Of a stretch of 64,000 nt of DNA, positions 1-8,606 are shown piece by piece. The stretch is from Methylobacterium sp. CB376. Lineage in GTDB: Bacteria; Pseudomonadota; Alphaproteobacteria; Rhizobiales; Beijerinckiaceae. Position numbers and translations under genes: made by a program. Below the pieces are notes generated by a model. It was not told the origin of the DNA. It did not search any database and saw only the letters and a program-made list of their open reading frames with translations. Every line of letters begins with the position of its first letter. Within the stretch, counting starts at the first letter, position 1. The stretch covers positions 5,157,001 to 5,221,000 of the forward strand of contig NZ_CP121648.1 of assembly GCF_029714205.1 (NCBI RefSeq), in the 5' to 3' direction.

Positions 1-257
1 CGGAACTGGATGATTTGACAGGCCAGTTACAATCCACGTTGGGCGCCATCGCTGATATTGAGGTTGCTTATCAGCTCGACTGCGAGCGCCTGGACGACTG
101 GACCGGACCAAGCGCTGAGAAAGAACGAATTCTCATGCAGCTACAAACCAAACGGGAGCGGAAGCGGACGGCTTTGATGAAGCGGCTGAACGATCTGCAA
201 GAGCGGGCAGTCTCTCTGAAGCCGCTCTCGCGTCAGGAGCCATCCACTCTACACTGA
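1..257 (+). CDS. Small hypothetical protein, cut by the left window edge
   Basis: The reading frame is already open at the first bases and runs to a TGA at 255-257, so the true start probably lies outside the window; a TTG at 15 is the only in-window candidate and has no ribosome site. The visible 84 or so residues are charged and probably helical: an acidic first half, then a Lys/Arg-rich stretch with heptad-like leucines suggesting a short coiled coil. I recognise no family. The next gene, phaZ, converges on it from the right, leaving under 30 bases between them. Confidence 0.45.
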   Translation, partial: ELDDLTGQLQSTLGAIADIEVAYQLDCERLDDWTGPSAEKERILMQLQTKRERKRTALMKRLNDLQERAVSLKPLSRQEPSTLH

Positions 258-284
258 AAGGCTGATCGCTGGCTTGACCTCGCC

Positions 285-1625
285 TCAGGACTGCCCCGCA
301 ACTTGCAGAGTACCAGCCACAGGATAGTGGTGTGGGGCTTTGTACACGATCAACGCCACGGATCGATTGAGAGCGTCGACCTCGTCCTGATCGAGCCCGA
401 GCGTGGATGCCTCTTCGCAAGTCGTTCCCCGCTCAGCGGGCCGCTCGCTGCTGCTCTCCATGAAGTGCTTGATCTTCGGCACAACCTCGGCCTGGAAGCG
501 CGAGCCGTTGAAGATGCCGTAGTGACCCGCTCCCGCCTGGAGATGGTACGCCTTCTTCTCGGGCGGCAGGTTGGGCGTGAGGTCGAGAGCCGCCAGCGTC
601 TGTCCGACGCCCGTGATGTCGTCCTTCTCGCCCTCCACCGCCATTAGAGCGCAGCGGCGGATCGCTCCGAGGTCGACGGCCTTGCCGCGATGCTGCATCT
701 CACCCCGCGGGAGCCGGTGGCTGATGAACACCTGCTCGACCGTCTCAAGGTAGAATTCGGCGGTGAGGTCCATCACGGCGAGGTACTCGTCGTAGAAGGC
801 CCGGTGCTTGGCCGCGGAGTCGCCGTCACCCTCGACGAGATGGTTGAACATGTCCCAGTGGGCGGTCAGGTGGCGGTCGAGGTTCATACCCATGAAGCCT
901 CCCAGCTGAAGGAAGCCCGGGTAGACCGCGCGGCCGTTGCCCGGATGGCTCGGCGGCACGGCATGGATGCAGTGCTGCCGGAACCACGTGATGCCGCGCT
1001 CCCGCGCCAGTTCATTCACCGCGGTCGGAGAGCGACGGGTGTCGATCGGACCACCCGCGAGCGTCGCCGAGAGGGGAACCAGGGGGTGGTTCTCGGCCTC
1101 CATGCGGGCAATGGCGGCCAGGACGGGCACCGAGGGCTGGCAGACCGCCATGACGTGCAGGTCCGGCCCGAGCGCCGCGAACATCGCCATGCAGTAGTCG
1201 ATGTACTCGTCCAGCCCAAAGCGCCCGGCCGCGCGCGGCACCTGCTTGGCGTCGGTCCAGTCGGTGATGAACACCTGATGCGTGTCGAGGAAGGCCGCCA
1301 CCGTACCCCGCAGCAGGGTCGCGTAGTGGCCCGACATGGGAGCCACGAGCAGCAGCTTGGGCTTGTCACACGGCTCGCCGAAGGCGATGACCCGGCAGAA
1401 GGGCTGCTCCCACACGATCCGCTCCGCGGCCGGCAGGCCGAAGGCGGGTTTGGGATAGGAGCGGGTGGCCCGCTCGAAGATCTCACACGAGGCCGCAATC
1501 GAACGGCCGGCTACCGTGTAGGTGAGAGGGTTGAGCGGGTTCTCGCACGCGAGCTTCGCGAGGTCTGCGGCGACGCGGGCTGGCGTGAGCATCAGTTCGC
1601 ACGACTCACGCATGAGGTACATCAT
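285..1625 (-). CDS. phaZ: Intracellular poly(3-hydroxybutyrate) depolymerase
   Basis: Cytoplasmic enzyme that hydrolyses stored amorphous PHB granules to hydroxybutyrate oligomers. It has an alpha/beta-hydrolase layout with a cysteine nucleophile in AVCQPS (about residue 162), the acidic residue in EGEKDD and the histidine in GAGHYGIF, matching the Cys-Asp-His triad known for Ralstonia-type PhaZ1. The phrases FITDWTDA and GGFMGMN are also typical. The frame is open to an ATG at 1742, but a GAGAGG ribosome site lies 9 bases before the ATG at 1625, and family homology seems to begin there, so I prefer 1625 (446 aa). A C-terminal tail of about 50 residues is longer than in many relatives. No other pha gene is nearby. 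Family assignment is firm; the start is less so. Confidence 0.9.
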   Translation of the reverse strand: MMYLMRESCELMLTPARVAADLAKLACENPLNPLTYTVAGRSIAASCEIFERATRSYPKPAFGLPAAERIVWEQPFCRVIAFGEPCDKPKLLLVAPMSGHYATLLRGTVAAFLDTHQVFITDWTDAKQVPRAAGRFGLDEYIDYCMAMFAALGPDLHVMAVCQPSVPVLAAIARMEAENHPLVPLSATLAGGPIDTRRSPTAVNELARERGITWFRQHCIHAVPPSHPGNGRAVYPGFLQLGGFMGMNLDRHLTAHWDMFNHLVEGDGDSAAKHRAFYDEYLAVMDLTAEFYLETVEQVFISHRLPRGEMQHRGKAVDLGAIRRCALMAVEGEKDDITGVGQTLAALDLTPNLPPEKKAYHLQAGAGHYGIFNGSRFQAEVVPKIKHFMESSSERPAERGTTCEEASTLGLDQDEVDALNRSVALIVYKAPHHYPVAGTLQVAGQS

Positions 1626-1966
1626 ACGCATCCACCTCTCAGCAGCCCGGGCGCTCAGCCCTTCGGCGACACAGTAGGCGATCAACACCTCTGGTTGCTG
1701 TTTGGTTTCGCACCATGCGCTATCGCCTTTGGTTTTGCTCAAGCTTCAAGGGCGCTGGAGAGCTATGGACGAGTGCGTGGGTGCGATGCGTCTCCACTGG
1801 GCCCGCACCGATCGGCACCTCGTCGCAAGTCCGGGATGGAAGCGGGACCAAACAAGGACCATGTTCGGGCGGATGACAGTGGCCCAGCTCTGGAAGTGGT
1901 CTCGTGGCTCTGCTTAGCTGAGGGGGCGGGAGCCGGTCATGGGTCCCGCGGGGACACACGAACCAG

Positions 1967-2432
1967 ATGGTCCGGCCCAAGCAGGTCGAGAGGAACGGCC
2001 CGATCGAGGCCCTCGCGGGCACGGTCGAGCGCGTGACGTTCCACCCGCCCGAAACCGGCTTCCGCGTGCTCAAGGTGCACGCTCGCGGCAAGCGCGACCT
2101 CGTGCCGGTGGTCGGGCATGCGCCCGCGATCGGCGCGGGCGATTGGATCACGGCGACAGGAATTTGGATCACCGACCGCGCCCACGGCCTCCAGCTCTAG
2201 CCGAGACCCTGAAAGCCACCCCGCCGACCGGCGCCGCGGGCATCGAGAAGTACCTCGCCTCCGGCTACATGCGCGGGATCGGCCCCGCCATGGCCAAGCG
2301 CATCGTCGCCGCGTTCGGCGAGAACACCTTCGAGTTCATCGAGGCCGAACCCGACCGGCTTCAGGAGGTCTCCGGCATCGGGCCATGGCGGGCCGCCAAG
2401 ATCGTGGCGGGCCGGGCCGAGCAGAAGTGCGC
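1967..2432 (+). pseudogene. RecD2-like helicase N-terminal remnant, frameshifted
   Basis: Two adjoining frames together read like the first ~150 residues of RecD2-type ATP-dependent helicases. The first (1967-2200) carries IEALAGTVERVTFHPPETGF and the OB-like segment; the second (about 2203-2432) carries the helix-hairpin-helix part with GIEKYLASGYMRGIGPAMAK and EVSGIGPWRAAKI. A single-base deletion near 2196-2203 joins them: the stop TAG stands where AAG-GCC would be expected. Intact RecD2 is over 700 residues and the ATPase motifs should follow, but similarity stops at about 2432. The gene is therefore both frameshifted and truncated. The 150 bases before the next gene hold nothing I recognise. 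Confidence 0.6.
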
Positions 2433-2579
2433 GACTCAGGAGAGCTACCATTCCTGGTATCTCTTTGGACAAGGCAGGCCCAAGATGTTGTCTTCGAGCG
2501 CTTCGCGCACAGGTCTCATAAGTCGACTTGAGGGCGAGTAGAGGACAAGAGGTGTCCTGGTGCTCTCGTCGAGAAGGCC

Positions 2580-4631
2580 TCAACCGCCCTCGCCCCCGAG
2601 CACCAGCCGAAGCGAGCGGGCGAGCTCGTCGCGGCGATACGGCTTGTTTAGCACGGGCAACTTGCCCTGGCCGATGACTTGCCCCTCGTCGGGATTCGCC
2701 ACGTAACCGGAGGTGAGCAGGATCCTGATGCCCGGGCGCACCCGCTGTGCCTCGGCCGCAAGCTGCGACCCGTTCATGCCGCCGGGCATGACCACGTCCG
2801 AGAACAGGATGTCGATGCGCTCCACACCCTTGAGATGCTCCAACGCCTCGGCGGCGTTGCGGGCGACGATGACCCGGTAGCGCAATTCCTCCAAGCTCTC
2901 GACGGCCATCCCGAGCACCTGCTCGTCGTCGTCCACCAGGAGCACCGTATCGCCCTCACCCGCGCGGCGAAGTGGGATCGCGCCGACGGGCCCGATTCCG
3001 GCCTCCTCGTCGGCCGGGTCGGTGGAGCGCGGGAAGTACAGGCGAACCGTCGTGCCCTTGCCGATCTCCGATTCGATCTGCGCGAAACCCCTGGCGCTGC
3101 GCGTGAAGCCGTACACCTGGCTAAGCCCGAGCCCCGTTCCCTTGCCGACCTCCTTGGTGGTGAAAAACGGCTCGAACACGCGCTGGAGCGTATCAGGCGG
3201 GATGCCGCTGCCCGTGTCAGTGACCGACACCGCTACGTAGGGGCCGGGCGGCACGCCCAGATCGGTGACGGCGCCAGTCCCAAGGTGGACGTTGCGGCTC
3301 GTCACCACGATGCGGGGGTGCCCCTCGCTCCCCTCCATCGCGTCGCGCGCGTTGACGATCAGGTTCAGCACCGCCGCCTCGAACTGCGCAGGGTCGATGC
3401 GGATCGGGTCGAGCGCCGGATCAAGGTCGAAGACCAGCTCGACGGCCCCGCCCGCGGCGCGCTCGGCGAGAGGCTTGAAGTCGAGCAGCAGGCGGTTGGG
3501 GTTGAGCGTCTGCGGCCGCAGCATCTGCCGGCGCGAGAAGGCGAGTAGCTGCTGGGTCAGTTGCTCGCCGCGCTTGGCCGCGCCCATGGCCGCCTCGGCC
3601 AGGCGCTTGACCCGCTCGACCTGCTCGGGCCGGCGCAGCATCATGTCGAGGCCGCCCACGATGACCGTGAGCAGGTTGTTGAAGTCGTGGGCGACCCCGC
3701 CCGTCAATTGCCCGATGGCCTCCATCTTCTGGGCTTGCCGCAAAGCCTCCTCGGTGGTCCGTTGGTCGGTGCGGTCCATCAGGATCCCGGCGACGCGCAG
3801 GGGCTTGCCGGCCTCATCGTGCTTCACCTGCCCCCGCATCGCGATCCAGCGCACCGCCCCGTCGGTGCGCCGGATGCGGCATTCCAGGTCAAGCGTGCCC
3901 GTCGCCGCCGTCGCCGCGAGCGCCCTCTCGGCCACATCGCGGTCCTCCTCCACGACGTGGGCGAGCAGGGCCTTCCGGTCCCAGTGTGGCGCCGCATCCA
4001 CGTAGCCGAAGGCGGCGTCGAAGCGGGGCGAGCGCCGCGACGCGCCGGTGCGGCAATCGAGGTCCCACGACGCCATGCCGGCCGCGTCGAGTGCGAAGGC
4101 GAGGGTCTCGTGCGCGGCCTCGACCTCCCCCGTGCGTTCGGCCACGCGCCGCTCCAGGTCCTCGTTGGCGCGCCGAAGCTGCTCCTGGGCTCGCTCGCGC
4201 TCCAGGAGATGCTCGCGGGCCTGGTACTGGCGGCGTCGCGCTCGCAGGGCGGAGGCGGTGGCGCTGACGAGCGTCTCCGCGTTGATGGGGCGTTCCAGCA
4301 GGACCACGTTGCCGAGCCGGGCGAGCAGCGCGGAGGCCCTTTCGGAGCGCGGCCCGGTCTGGCGCGTCGCCAGCACGACGAAGGGGAAATCCGACCAGGC
4401 GGGCTGCGCGTCGAGCCACGCGAACAACTCAGCCGGCTCGGCGCCGAGCGCCTCCTCGGTGACGAGCGCGGCGCCCGCGCCGGCCGAGAGGCAGTCCAAC
4501 CAACTCGCCAGGTCCGGACACGCGGCGGCGCGCGCGCCCGCCCGGGTGAGCACCTGCTCGGCCACGAGGGCGTCGCGCCCTCGTGGCGCCAGGATGAGGA
4601 CGCGCTCGTCGTCCGCCACCGATGCGGTCAC
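2580..4631 (-). CDS. Hybrid sensor histidine kinase (pseudo-receiver, PAS, HisKA, HATPase, receiver)
   Basis: This 683-residue cytoplasmic kinase has no membrane segment. In order: an N-terminal receiver-like domain (1-125) that seems to lack a phospho-accepting Asp; a coiled coil (130-172); a PAS domain (about 175-290); a HisKA helix with the phospho-histidine at 315 in GGVAHDFNN; an HATPase domain with the N box NLIVNARDAM and G boxes DTGSGI and GTGLGLSQV; and a C-terminal receiver with DDD at 567-569, phospho-Asp 612 in FSDVVMP and Lys 663. Its ATG overlaps the stop of the upstream kaiC-like gene by four bases (ATGA), so the two are translationally coupled and probably act together. The output is unknown because no DNA-binding domain is present. 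Confidence 0.88.
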   Translation of the reverse strand: MTASVADDERVLILAPRGRDALVAEQVLTRAGARAAACPDLASWLDCLSAGAGAALVTEEALGAEPAELFAWLDAQPAWSDFPFVVLATRQTGPRSERASALLARLGNVVLLERPINAETLVSATASALRARRRQYQAREHLLERERAQEQLRRANEDLERRVAERTGEVEAAHETLAFALDAAGMASWDLDCRTGASRRSPRFDAAFGYVDAAPHWDRKALLAHVVEEDRDVAERALAATAATGTLDLECRIRRTDGAVRWIAMRGQVKHDEAGKPLRVAGILMDRTDQRTTEEALRQAQKMEAIGQLTGGVAHDFNNLLTVIVGGLDMMLRRPEQVERVKRLAEAAMGAAKRGEQLTQQLLAFSRRQMLRPQTLNPNRLLLDFKPLAERAAGGAVELVFDLDPALDPIRIDPAQFEAAVLNLIVNARDAMEGSEGHPRIVVTSRNVHLGTGAVTDLGVPPGPYVAVSVTDTGSGIPPDTLQRVFEPFFTTKEVGKGTGLGLSQVYGFTRSARGFAQIESEIGKGTTVRLYFPRSTDPADEEAGIGPVGAIPLRRAGEGDTVLLVDDDEQVLGMAVESLEELRYRVIVARNAAEALEHLKGVERIDILFSDVVMPGGMNGSQLAAEAQRVRPGIRILLTSGYVANPDEGQVIGQGKLPVLNKPYRRDELARSLRLVLGGEGG

Positions 4632-6151
4632 CGGACTTCGCCGTCGGCAGGCGCTTCGCCCGTCAGCATCGGCACCCTGCCCCGGTAGGACGGCAAGCCG
4701 GTGAGTACACCCTCGAAGTCGGTCAGCGCCCTCCCGACCTGTATCCCGTGCCCCGACAGCTTCATCTCGCGGATGGTCCGCTCGTGCGCGTTGACGCGGC
4801 TCTTCACCACGGAGAGCGCCGTGCGCACCTCGCCCTTCGCCTCGAAGAACCGGAACAGCAGGATGCAGTCGCTCAGGTAGCTCAGGTCGACGTCGGTGCG
4901 CACCTCGCCGACGACGCCGTGTTGGCCCAGGACCAGGAGCGTGGTGATCCCTTGCTGGTTCAGGTAGCTCAGCAACTCGTGCATCTGCAGGATGAGGAAC
5001 TCCTCGCCCGGCATGGCGTGCAGGTAGGCGTTGAGGCTGTCGACCACGACGAAGGTCGAGCCACGCTCCTCGACGGCCTGCCTGGTCATGCTGGAGAACT
5101 CGCCGGGCGAGAGCTCGGCGGGGTCGATCTGCGTGATGGTCAGGCGCCCGGCCTCGATATGCGGGGCCAGGTCCATGCCGAGCATCGCGGAGCGAGCGAG
5201 CAGCGTCGCCAGCCCCTCGTCGAACAGGTAGTAGGTCGCCTTCTCTCCGCGCTCCAGGGCGGCCACCATGCAGCGGATGGCCGTCGTGGTCTTACCGACG
5301 CCGGAGGGGCCGAGCAGCAGCGTGTTGGTTCCCGGCACGAGGCCTCCGCCGAGCAGGAGGTCGAGTTCGTCCGAGCCGGTCGAGCGCGCCCTCGCGTCGA
5401 AGGCTGAGCGGTGCTCGGCCGCGATCAGGCGCGGGAACACCTGGACGCCGCCGGTCTCCAGGACGAAATCGTGGTAGCCGCCGCGGAACTTGATGCCGCG
5501 CATCTTGACGATGCGCAGCCGCCGCCGTTCAGAGCCGAACTCGCGCGGCGCCTGCTCCAGGGAGACCACCCCGTGCGCAATGCTGTGGAGCTGCAGGTCG
5601 CCCGTCTCCGAGGTACGGTCGTCGAGCATCAACACGGTGCAGGCCCGCGTGGCGAAGAACTGCTTGAGCGCGAGGATCTGTCGCCGGTAGCGCAGCGGGT
5701 TCTGGGCTAGCAGCCGCAGCTCCGAGAGGCTGTCGAAGACGACTCGGTCAGGCCTCAGATCGTCAACCCGGGCGATGACCTCCTTGACGGTCTCGCCGAG
5801 CTCGATCTCGGAGGGGTGCAAGATCGACTGCTCGCCATCGGGGTCGAGGCCCATCTCATTGACGAGCTCGTAGACCTCGATTCCGTCGAGCGCCCAGCCG
5901 TGGGTCGCGGCCGCCGACCGGAGTTCGTCGGCGGTCTCGGACAGGGTAACGTAGAGGGTGCGCTCGCCGCGACCCGCGCCATCGCGGAGAAACTGGAGCG
6001 CGAGGGTGGTCTTACCCGTCCCGGGATTGCCCTCCAGCAGGTAGAGCCGGCTCGGCGTCAGGCCGCCGCAGAGAACATCGTCCAGGCCGACCACGCCGGT
6101 CGAGATGCGCGGTCCCACGCTGGTCGGCGGGCTCGTCGAAGTATCGGTCAT
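4628..6151 (-). CDS. KaiC-like double RecA-fold ATPase
   Basis: The 507-residue protein has two KaiC domains. CI has Walker A GNPGTGKTT at 41-49 and Walker B RVVFDSL; CII has Walker A GPSGVGKTT at 281-289 and Walker B FVVVDSL. The KaiC-specific KMRG motif follows CI. Where cyanobacterial KaiC has the Ser431/Thr432 phosphosites, this protein has Ser424-Tyr425 (LSYLSD). The paired catalytic glutamates appear as SE in CI (VTLSE) and DE in CII (FDEG). No kaiA or kaiB is in the window. The gene overlaps the following hybrid kinase by ATGA. KaiC-like proteins outside cyanobacteria are usually linked to stress or signalling, not shown to be clocks; the function here is inferred as signalling with the partner kinase. 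Confidence 0.88.
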   Translation of the reverse strand: MTDTSTSPPTSVGPRISTGVVGLDDVLCGGLTPSRLYLLEGNPGTGKTTLALQFLRDGAGRGERTLYVTLSETADELRSAAATHGWALDGIEVYELVNEMGLDPDGEQSILHPSEIELGETVKEVIARVDDLRPDRVVFDSLSELRLLAQNPLRYRRQILALKQFFATRACTVLMLDDRTSETGDLQLHSIAHGVVSLEQAPREFGSERRRLRIVKMRGIKFRGGYHDFVLETGGVQVFPRLIAAEHRSAFDARARSTGSDELDLLLGGGLVPGTNTLLLGPSGVGKTTTAIRCMVAALERGEKATYYLFDEGLATLLARSAMLGMDLAPHIEAGRLTITQIDPAELSPGEFSSMTRQAVEERGSTFVVVDSLNAYLHAMPGEEFLILQMHELLSYLNQQGITTLLVLGQHGVVGEVRTDVDLSYLSDCILLFRFFEAKGEVRTALSVVKSRVNAHERTIREMKLSGHGIQVGRALTDFEGVLTGLPSYRGRVPMLTGEAPADGEVR

Positions 6152-6323
6152 CGGTTCGGTTGAGGCTCCGTGGCGTAGAGCGCGGCCCCGGGTCGGCGGG
6201 CACCGTAGAGGTCCGCCAAGCCTAAGTCAGCGCACGGGACAACGCATCGTGGGGATCCTGGCTCCCGCGGCAGTGCCGACCCGAACGGCGCCCGAAGGGC
6301 TTGCGCTGCCTCGGATGCGGACC

Positions 6324-6566
6324 TCAGCCAGCCTTGCTGGCGTAGCGACCATCCTCCAGCCGGTCGCAGCATTTCCTATTCCTGATTCGGCTGCCTATCT
6401 TCTTCAGATTGTCGGGTGAGAGGAGCACCTTGTGGAGGGCGACACGGCGAATGACTCGGGACTTGAATTGGGGCGCGGCCTCGGCCGGGTTCGTGGCACG
6501 GCGCTCTGTCAGGAACTCGGCTAGCTTTTCGTGAAGCGGCCCTCCTTCTGTCCGCATTCGCCTCAT
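6324..6566 (-). CDS. Small basic hypothetical protein
   Basis: An 80-residue frame, Arg/Lys-rich, with the phrase VALHKVLLSPDNLKKIGSRI in the middle. An AAGG about 8 bases before the ATG could serve as ribosome site. There is no signal peptide, membrane segment or family I recognise. It lies 170 bases upstream of the kaiC-like gene on the same strand, but nothing shows cotranscription. It could be a chance frame in GC-rich DNA, although the residue mix is more natural than in the overlapping frames. Confidence 0.35.
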   Translation of the reverse strand: MRRMRTEGGPLHEKLAEFLTERRATNPAEAAPQFKSRVIRRVALHKVLLSPDNLKKIGSRIRNRKCCDRLEDGRYASKAG

Positions 6567-6747
6567 GACCCGACCTTTTGCGACTTAAGATCGGAGGCCA
6601 GGAAGTGGCGCATAGCCGAACACGCCGGGAGTGATCCGGCCCGGCCACCGCCTGGGCGAACCCGGAATGGGTGGTGAACGGTGGCAGGCCGTCGCACGTC
6701 GACCCGCCCCTGGTCGCGGCGTATTGGCATCAGCTCGGCCGACTCGT

Positions 6748-7086
6748 TCACTCCGGTGCCGTTCTCACACCATCCGAGCCGAGGTGCGCCATTCCGAGCC
6801 TGTGCCAGAGCTGTGAGTACGCCTCGGTCAGGAGCCGCTTTCGGCGGCCTATTACCCCTGGCTCATCCGCCTCCGCTGCGGCGTACGCGCGGGCGCAGGA
6901 GCAGAGATCATCCGCCGCGGCATGGATGCCGGGATCACGCGCGACGAGCTGCAGGATCTCGACGAGCTGGGCTCGGACGTTCTCGATTTCGGCCGCGGGA
7001 TTGCCACCCGAGGTCAAGTGCTCAAGGGCTTGGGCGACCGCAGTCATCCGGGCTTCGAGCGTCTCAAGAAGCAGTGCGGGACCCAT
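6748..7086 (-). CDS. Hypothetical helical protein, 112 aa
   Basis: A GGAGGG ribosome site lies about 8 bases before the ATG at 7086. The protein is acidic and alpha-helical in composition (LETLEARMTAVAQALEHL, then ENVRAQLVEILQLVARD), with two Cys (CSC) near the middle and no signal peptide or membrane segment. I do not recognise the family; the coding bias and ribosome site are good. It is followed by a gap of about 180 bases and then the small basic gene on the same strand. Confidence 0.5.
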   Translation of the reverse strand: MGPALLLETLEARMTAVAQALEHLTSGGNPAAEIENVRAQLVEILQLVARDPGIHAAADDLCSCARAYAAAEADEPGVIGRRKRLLTEAYSQLWHRLGMAHLGSDGVRTAPE

Positions 7087-7826
7087 GAGCTTCGCCCTCC
7101 GCAGCCACGCGGCAGGCTACGCCGGGACGCTCCCGGACGCACCAGGACTGGGCCGGAGTTCACTGCCCGAGAAGCGAGCGGCGGCGACAAGGTGGGCAGT
7201 TCGCCCTCCCCTGCCCCCCGGCCAGCACGTCCGGTCGATGGTCGCCCACGCCCGTCCTGAGGCGCTGTGAGAGCCGGCGCATTGCGCGACCGACGTGACG
7301 AGAGGAGGCCTGTGAGCTGCCTCCGGACCGCTGAGAAGGCTGGCTTCGCGTTGCATCCGTGTTGCACGGAGCCGCGATGCAGTGAGCGCTATTATTCTCA
7401 TTGCATATTCATAACCCGTAAAACTTGCAAGAAATAAAATATCTGCCGCTATCGAGTAGCTTAAGGCGCGCGACTTGCCCCGGGGCTGTCGCTCAACCGG
7501 CCAAGCCACTGCTGAATCCTGCAAACGCGGGTGTCGACCCCGACACGTCTAACCTCCAATGGGAGGGGCGGATATAAGCCCGGGCTCGGTTCGGATGTGG
7601 GATGGAGGGCTTAGCAGCGCCTCGGGGCAGGGCACCGGCCACCAGAGACGGCCGTTGGGACGGTACTCTGGGCTTTCTGCCGATCGAAGCGCCGAGCTCG
7701 CTCGGCACTTTGCGCGTTCACCCTGGTACGCCCTCCCCTTGCGGGCCCTCAGGGCTGCTCGGGTCACCCAGGAACAGCTACCCCAGATCCTGGCTGCCAC
7801 CCCTTCCTGGGCGCGCCTGGGATCTG
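7087..7826. other. Intergenic stretch without a confident gene
   Basis: About 740 bases. Frames on both strands are open here but read like GC-rich shadows, with many Arg, Ser and Pro and no consistent start or ribosome site. A short AT-rich patch at 7385-7450 could hold a promoter. I searched for a cobalamin riboswitch before the BtuF-like gene: GCCACTG occurs near 7505, but no convincing B12 box follows it. Confidence 0.4.
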
Positions 7827-8009
7827 ATGATCGCGCTGCTGGTGATAGGGGCCATATTCGGCTTCCATCCTGCCGCGGCGCCGATCTTCCATGCCTACCG
7901 GAAAAGCGAGCTCGCGCGGCGGCGCCGGATCAAAGCGCGGGTGACGGGCGGGTGGACCGGCGTGCATCGCGCGGCCAGCGCGCGTAGGAGAGGTGAAGGC
8001 GTGTGCTGA
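7827..8009 (+). CDS. Possible 60-aa single-span membrane peptide
   Basis: The ATG at 7827 opens a short frame with one hydrophobic segment (MIALLVIGAIFGFH) followed by a strongly basic tail (SELARRRRIKARV). That is the layout of a small inner-membrane protein with a cytoplasmic C-terminus. The stop overlaps the GTG start of the next gene by a few bases, which would fit a short operon. There is no clear ribosome site and no family recognised, so it may not be a real gene. Confidence 0.28.
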   Translation: MIALLVIGAIFGFHPAAAPIFHAYRKSELARRRRIKARVTGGWTGVHRAASARRRGEGVC

Positions 8010-8596
8010 CGGGCGAGGCTGACGTGGCTGGACATCCTCATGGGCGCGCCAATTGGGCGGATGCCGCGGTGGCTCACTATCGGAGCGCCGCGGGCGTCGG
8101 CCTTCCCGTAATGGCCGCGGCGATGGCGAGCAGTGCCCTGGCCTGCGCCACACCTTTCGCGGCCTTCGCGACCTGGGCAGCCCTCCGGCTACCCCGCCGG
8201 GCCGGTCTCCTTCTCATAACTGCCGTCTGGCTGACGAACCAAGCCGTCGGCTTTGGCCTACATGGCTACCCACTCGACCCGAGCACGATCGGCTGGGGCC
8301 TGGCGATCGGCTCGGGGATGCTGCTGGCCTGGGCCGCCGCCGCGGCCACATCCCGGCTCGTGAGAGCCGAATGGCCCGCCATTCTGCCGTCGTTGGTCAT
8401 CGCCTTCCTGGCTTGCGAACTCGCCTTGTGTACGGCAGGCTTCGTGCTGCCAGGCGACGCGGAGGCGTTCGCGCCCTCGGTGGTCGCACACCTCTTTCTC
8501 ATCAACCTCGCTGCCTTAGGCGGCTTCGTGCTGCTGCAAGCGGCCGGCGAAGAGGTCGCGCACAGATGGGCGGCTCGCAGGCTGCAGAGCGCGTGA
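8003..8596 (+). CDS. Polytopic membrane protein upstream of BtuF-like gene
   Basis: 197 residues with about five hydrophobic segments (LPVMAAAMASSALACATPF, AGLLLITAVWLT, TIGWGLAIGSGMLLAWAAA, LPSLVIAFLACELAL, HLFLINLAALGGFVLL). The GTG at 8003 follows an AGGAGAGG; an ATG at 8111 is an alternative that would drop the hydrophilic N-terminus. The gene ends 10 bases before the cobalamin-binding protein gene, so the two are very likely cotranscribed and it may be a membrane component of cobalt or cobalamin uptake. That role is inferred from position only; it does not look like BtuC, being too short and lacking its motifs. Confidence 0.6.
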   Translation: MLTGEADVAGHPHGRANWADAAVAHYRSAAGVGLPVMAAAMASSALACATPFAAFATWAALRLPRRAGLLLITAVWLTNQAVGFGLHGYPLDPSTIGWGLAIGSGMLLAWAAAAATSRLVRAEWPAILPSLVIAFLACELALCTAGFVLPGDAEAFAPSVVAHLFLINLAALGGFVLLQAAGEEVAHRWAARRLQSA

Positions 8597-8606
8597 GAGA
8601 AGGGTC

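Noticed and set aside
690..2036. Plus-strand open frame opposite phaZ
   Set aside because: Shadow of phaZ; no start signal and unnatural composition.
7480..7560. Possible cobalamin riboswitch before the membrane protein/BtuF-like pair (GCCACTG present)
   Set aside because: The conserved B12 box and the paired elements that should follow are not there, and the site is about 500 bases from the gene.
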